Below, one piece after another: positions 63,247 through 64,000 of a DNA stretch of 64,000 nt (within the stretch, counting starts at the first letter, position 1; each line of letters opens with the position of its first letter). The DNA is taken from positions 248,001 through 312,000 of the forward strand of contig NZ_RBKS01000001.1 of NCBI RefSeq assembly GCF_003634555.1, in the 5' to 3' direction. This DNA is from Frondihabitans australicus (GTDB lineage Bacteria > Actinomycetota > Actinomycetes > Actinomycetales > Microbacteriaceae). The notes below the pieces were generated by a model. It was given only the letters and a program-made list of their open reading frames with translations. It did not search any database and was not told where the DNA came from. Made by a program: the position numbers and the translations under genes.

Positions 63247-64000
63247 ATGAAGCTCGAACTCCAGGGCATCACCAAGCGCTTCGGCGCACTCACCGCCAAC
63301 GACCACATCGACCTCACCGCCGAGCCGGGCGAGATCCACGCCCTCCTCGGCGAGAACGGCGCCGGCAAGTCGACGCTGATGAACGTCCTCTACGGCCTCT
63401 ACCAGGCCGACGAGGGGCGGATCCTGCTCGACGACGTGCCGCAGCACTTCGCCGGCCCCGGCGACGCGATGAACGCCGGCATCGGCATGGTCCACCAGCA
63501 CTTCATGCTCGTCCCGGTGTTCACCGTCGCCGAGAACGTCATGCTCGGCCACGAGGAGACCACCTTCGGCGGTCGCCTCGACCTGCCGGGAGCCCGCGCG
63601 AAGGTGCGCGAGATCTCCCGCCGCTTCGGGTTCGACGTCGACCCCGACGCGATCGTCGAGGAGCTGCCCGTCGGCGTGCAGCAGCGCGTCGAGATCATCA
63701 AGGCGCTCTCCCGCGAGGCGAAGGTCCTGATCTTCGACGAGCCCACAGCCGTGCTCACGCCGCAGGAGACCGACGAGCTCATGGCGATCATGCGCCAGCT
63801 GCGCGACGCCGGCACCGCCATCGTCTTCATCACCCACAAGCTCCGCGAGGTCCGCGAGGTCGCCGACCGCATCACCGTGATCCGCCTCGGCAAGGTCGTC
63901 GGCGAGGCGGAGCCGACCGCGTCCAACGCCGAGCTGGCGTCGCTCATGGTCGGCCGCTCGGTCGAGCTCACCGTGCAGAAGGAGCCCGCGACGCCGGGCG
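63247..64000 (+). CDS. Nucleoside/sugar ABC transporter ATPase (3' end outside window)
   Basis: The first 251 residues are visible. The frame is open to the edge. Walker A GENGAGKST, Q loop (MVHQHFMLVPVFTV), signature LPVGVQQRVEIIKAL, Walker B VLIFDEPTAVLTP and the switch HKLREV identify the first ATPase half of an RbsA/YufO-type tandem ATPase. Such proteins are about 500 residues long, so a second half and two permeases should lie beyond the window. The VHQHFMLVP and LTP pattern is typical of the BMP-linked purine nucleoside importer. Confidence 0.93.
   Translation, partial: MKLELQGITKRFGALTANDHIDLTAEPGEIHALLGENGAGKSTLMNVLYGLYQADEGRILLDDVPQHFAGPGDAMNAGIGMVHQHFMLVPVFTVAENVMLGHEETTFGGRLDLPGARAKVREISRRFGFDVDPDAIVEELPVGVQQRVEIIKALSREAKVLIFDEPTAVLTPQETDELMAIMRQLRDAGTAIVFITHKLREVREVADRITVIRLGKVVGEAEPTASNAELASLMVGRSVELTVQKEPATPG

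Overview
The window is chromosomal DNA from a high-GC Gram-positive bacterium, almost certainly an actinobacterium of the order Micrococcales. A Microbacteriaceae-like organism (the Leifsonia/Frondihabitans type) is my best inference. The reasons are the strong G/C bias at third codon positions, frequent GTG starts and 4-base ATGA/GTGA overlaps, DUF2510 and DUF4244 proteins, a PASTA-type penicillin-binding protein, and the order acs / 6C RNA / tad pilus genes / topA / tmk / holB, which I recall as partly shared with Mycobacterium tuberculosis. There are no rRNA genes, CRISPR arrays, transposases or phage genes. Almost all of it is ordinary core chromosome.

Layout. 1-2124: end of a NarL-type sensor kinase, a six-helix membrane protein and its response regulator. 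2162-6431: thymidine kinase, two DUF2510 membrane proteins and a MocR-type regulator. 6492-6602: tRNA-Pro and its terminator. 6649-10834: metallophosphoesterase, bifunctional PASTA penicillin-binding protein, DUF4177 protein and a RidA-like protein. 10865-12820: acetyl-CoA synthetase. 12966-13063: a 6C small RNA with two hairpins, each with a six-cytosine loop. 13216-16241: compact Tad/Flp pilus locus. 16471-21949: topA, tmk, holB and a TetR regulator.

22161-33075 is the most distinctive region. It is an expanded phosphate-uptake (pst) operon ordered pstC-pstA-pstS-X-Y-Z-pstB. Between pstS and pstB lie an 872-residue anchored surface protein, a secreted binding-protein-like protein with Ig-like repeats, and a membrane protein with a sortase-like domain in which both catalytic residues, His and Cys, appear to be replaced. 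A direct-repeat element resembling an actinobacterial PHO box lies upstream. This is the best candidate in the window for an undescribed system: a wall-spanning phosphate-capture complex built around a dead sortase fold.

33262-45157: tRNA-Thr, ribokinase, D-Ala-D-Ala carboxypeptidase, nicotinamidase, an ABC exporter, an MHS-family symporter, ribA/ribD, an acetyltransferase, trpS and exonuclease III. 45261-51470: a complete PTS island (HPr, DeoR-type regulator, enzyme I, mannitol EIICB, EIIA and mannitol-1-phosphate dehydrogenase) with a divergent promoter whose -35 region overlaps inverted repeats. 51509-51566: a 58-base near-perfect palindrome. 51579-54149: an unknown protein and what looks like a DUF6177 family protein split into two genes in swapped order. 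54296-57808: succinate dehydrogenase. 57893-61955: mannosyltransferase-like enzyme, mannose-1-phosphate guanylyltransferase and an ABC1/UbiB kinase-like protein. 62067-64000: start of a nucleoside-type BMP ABC transporter that runs off the window.

Several genes (tetR, rbsK, dacB, pncA, xth, manC) have a -10-like hexamer about 12 bases before the start codon, which suggests leaderless transcripts. Starts not confirmed by a ribosome-binding site are marked as uncertain.
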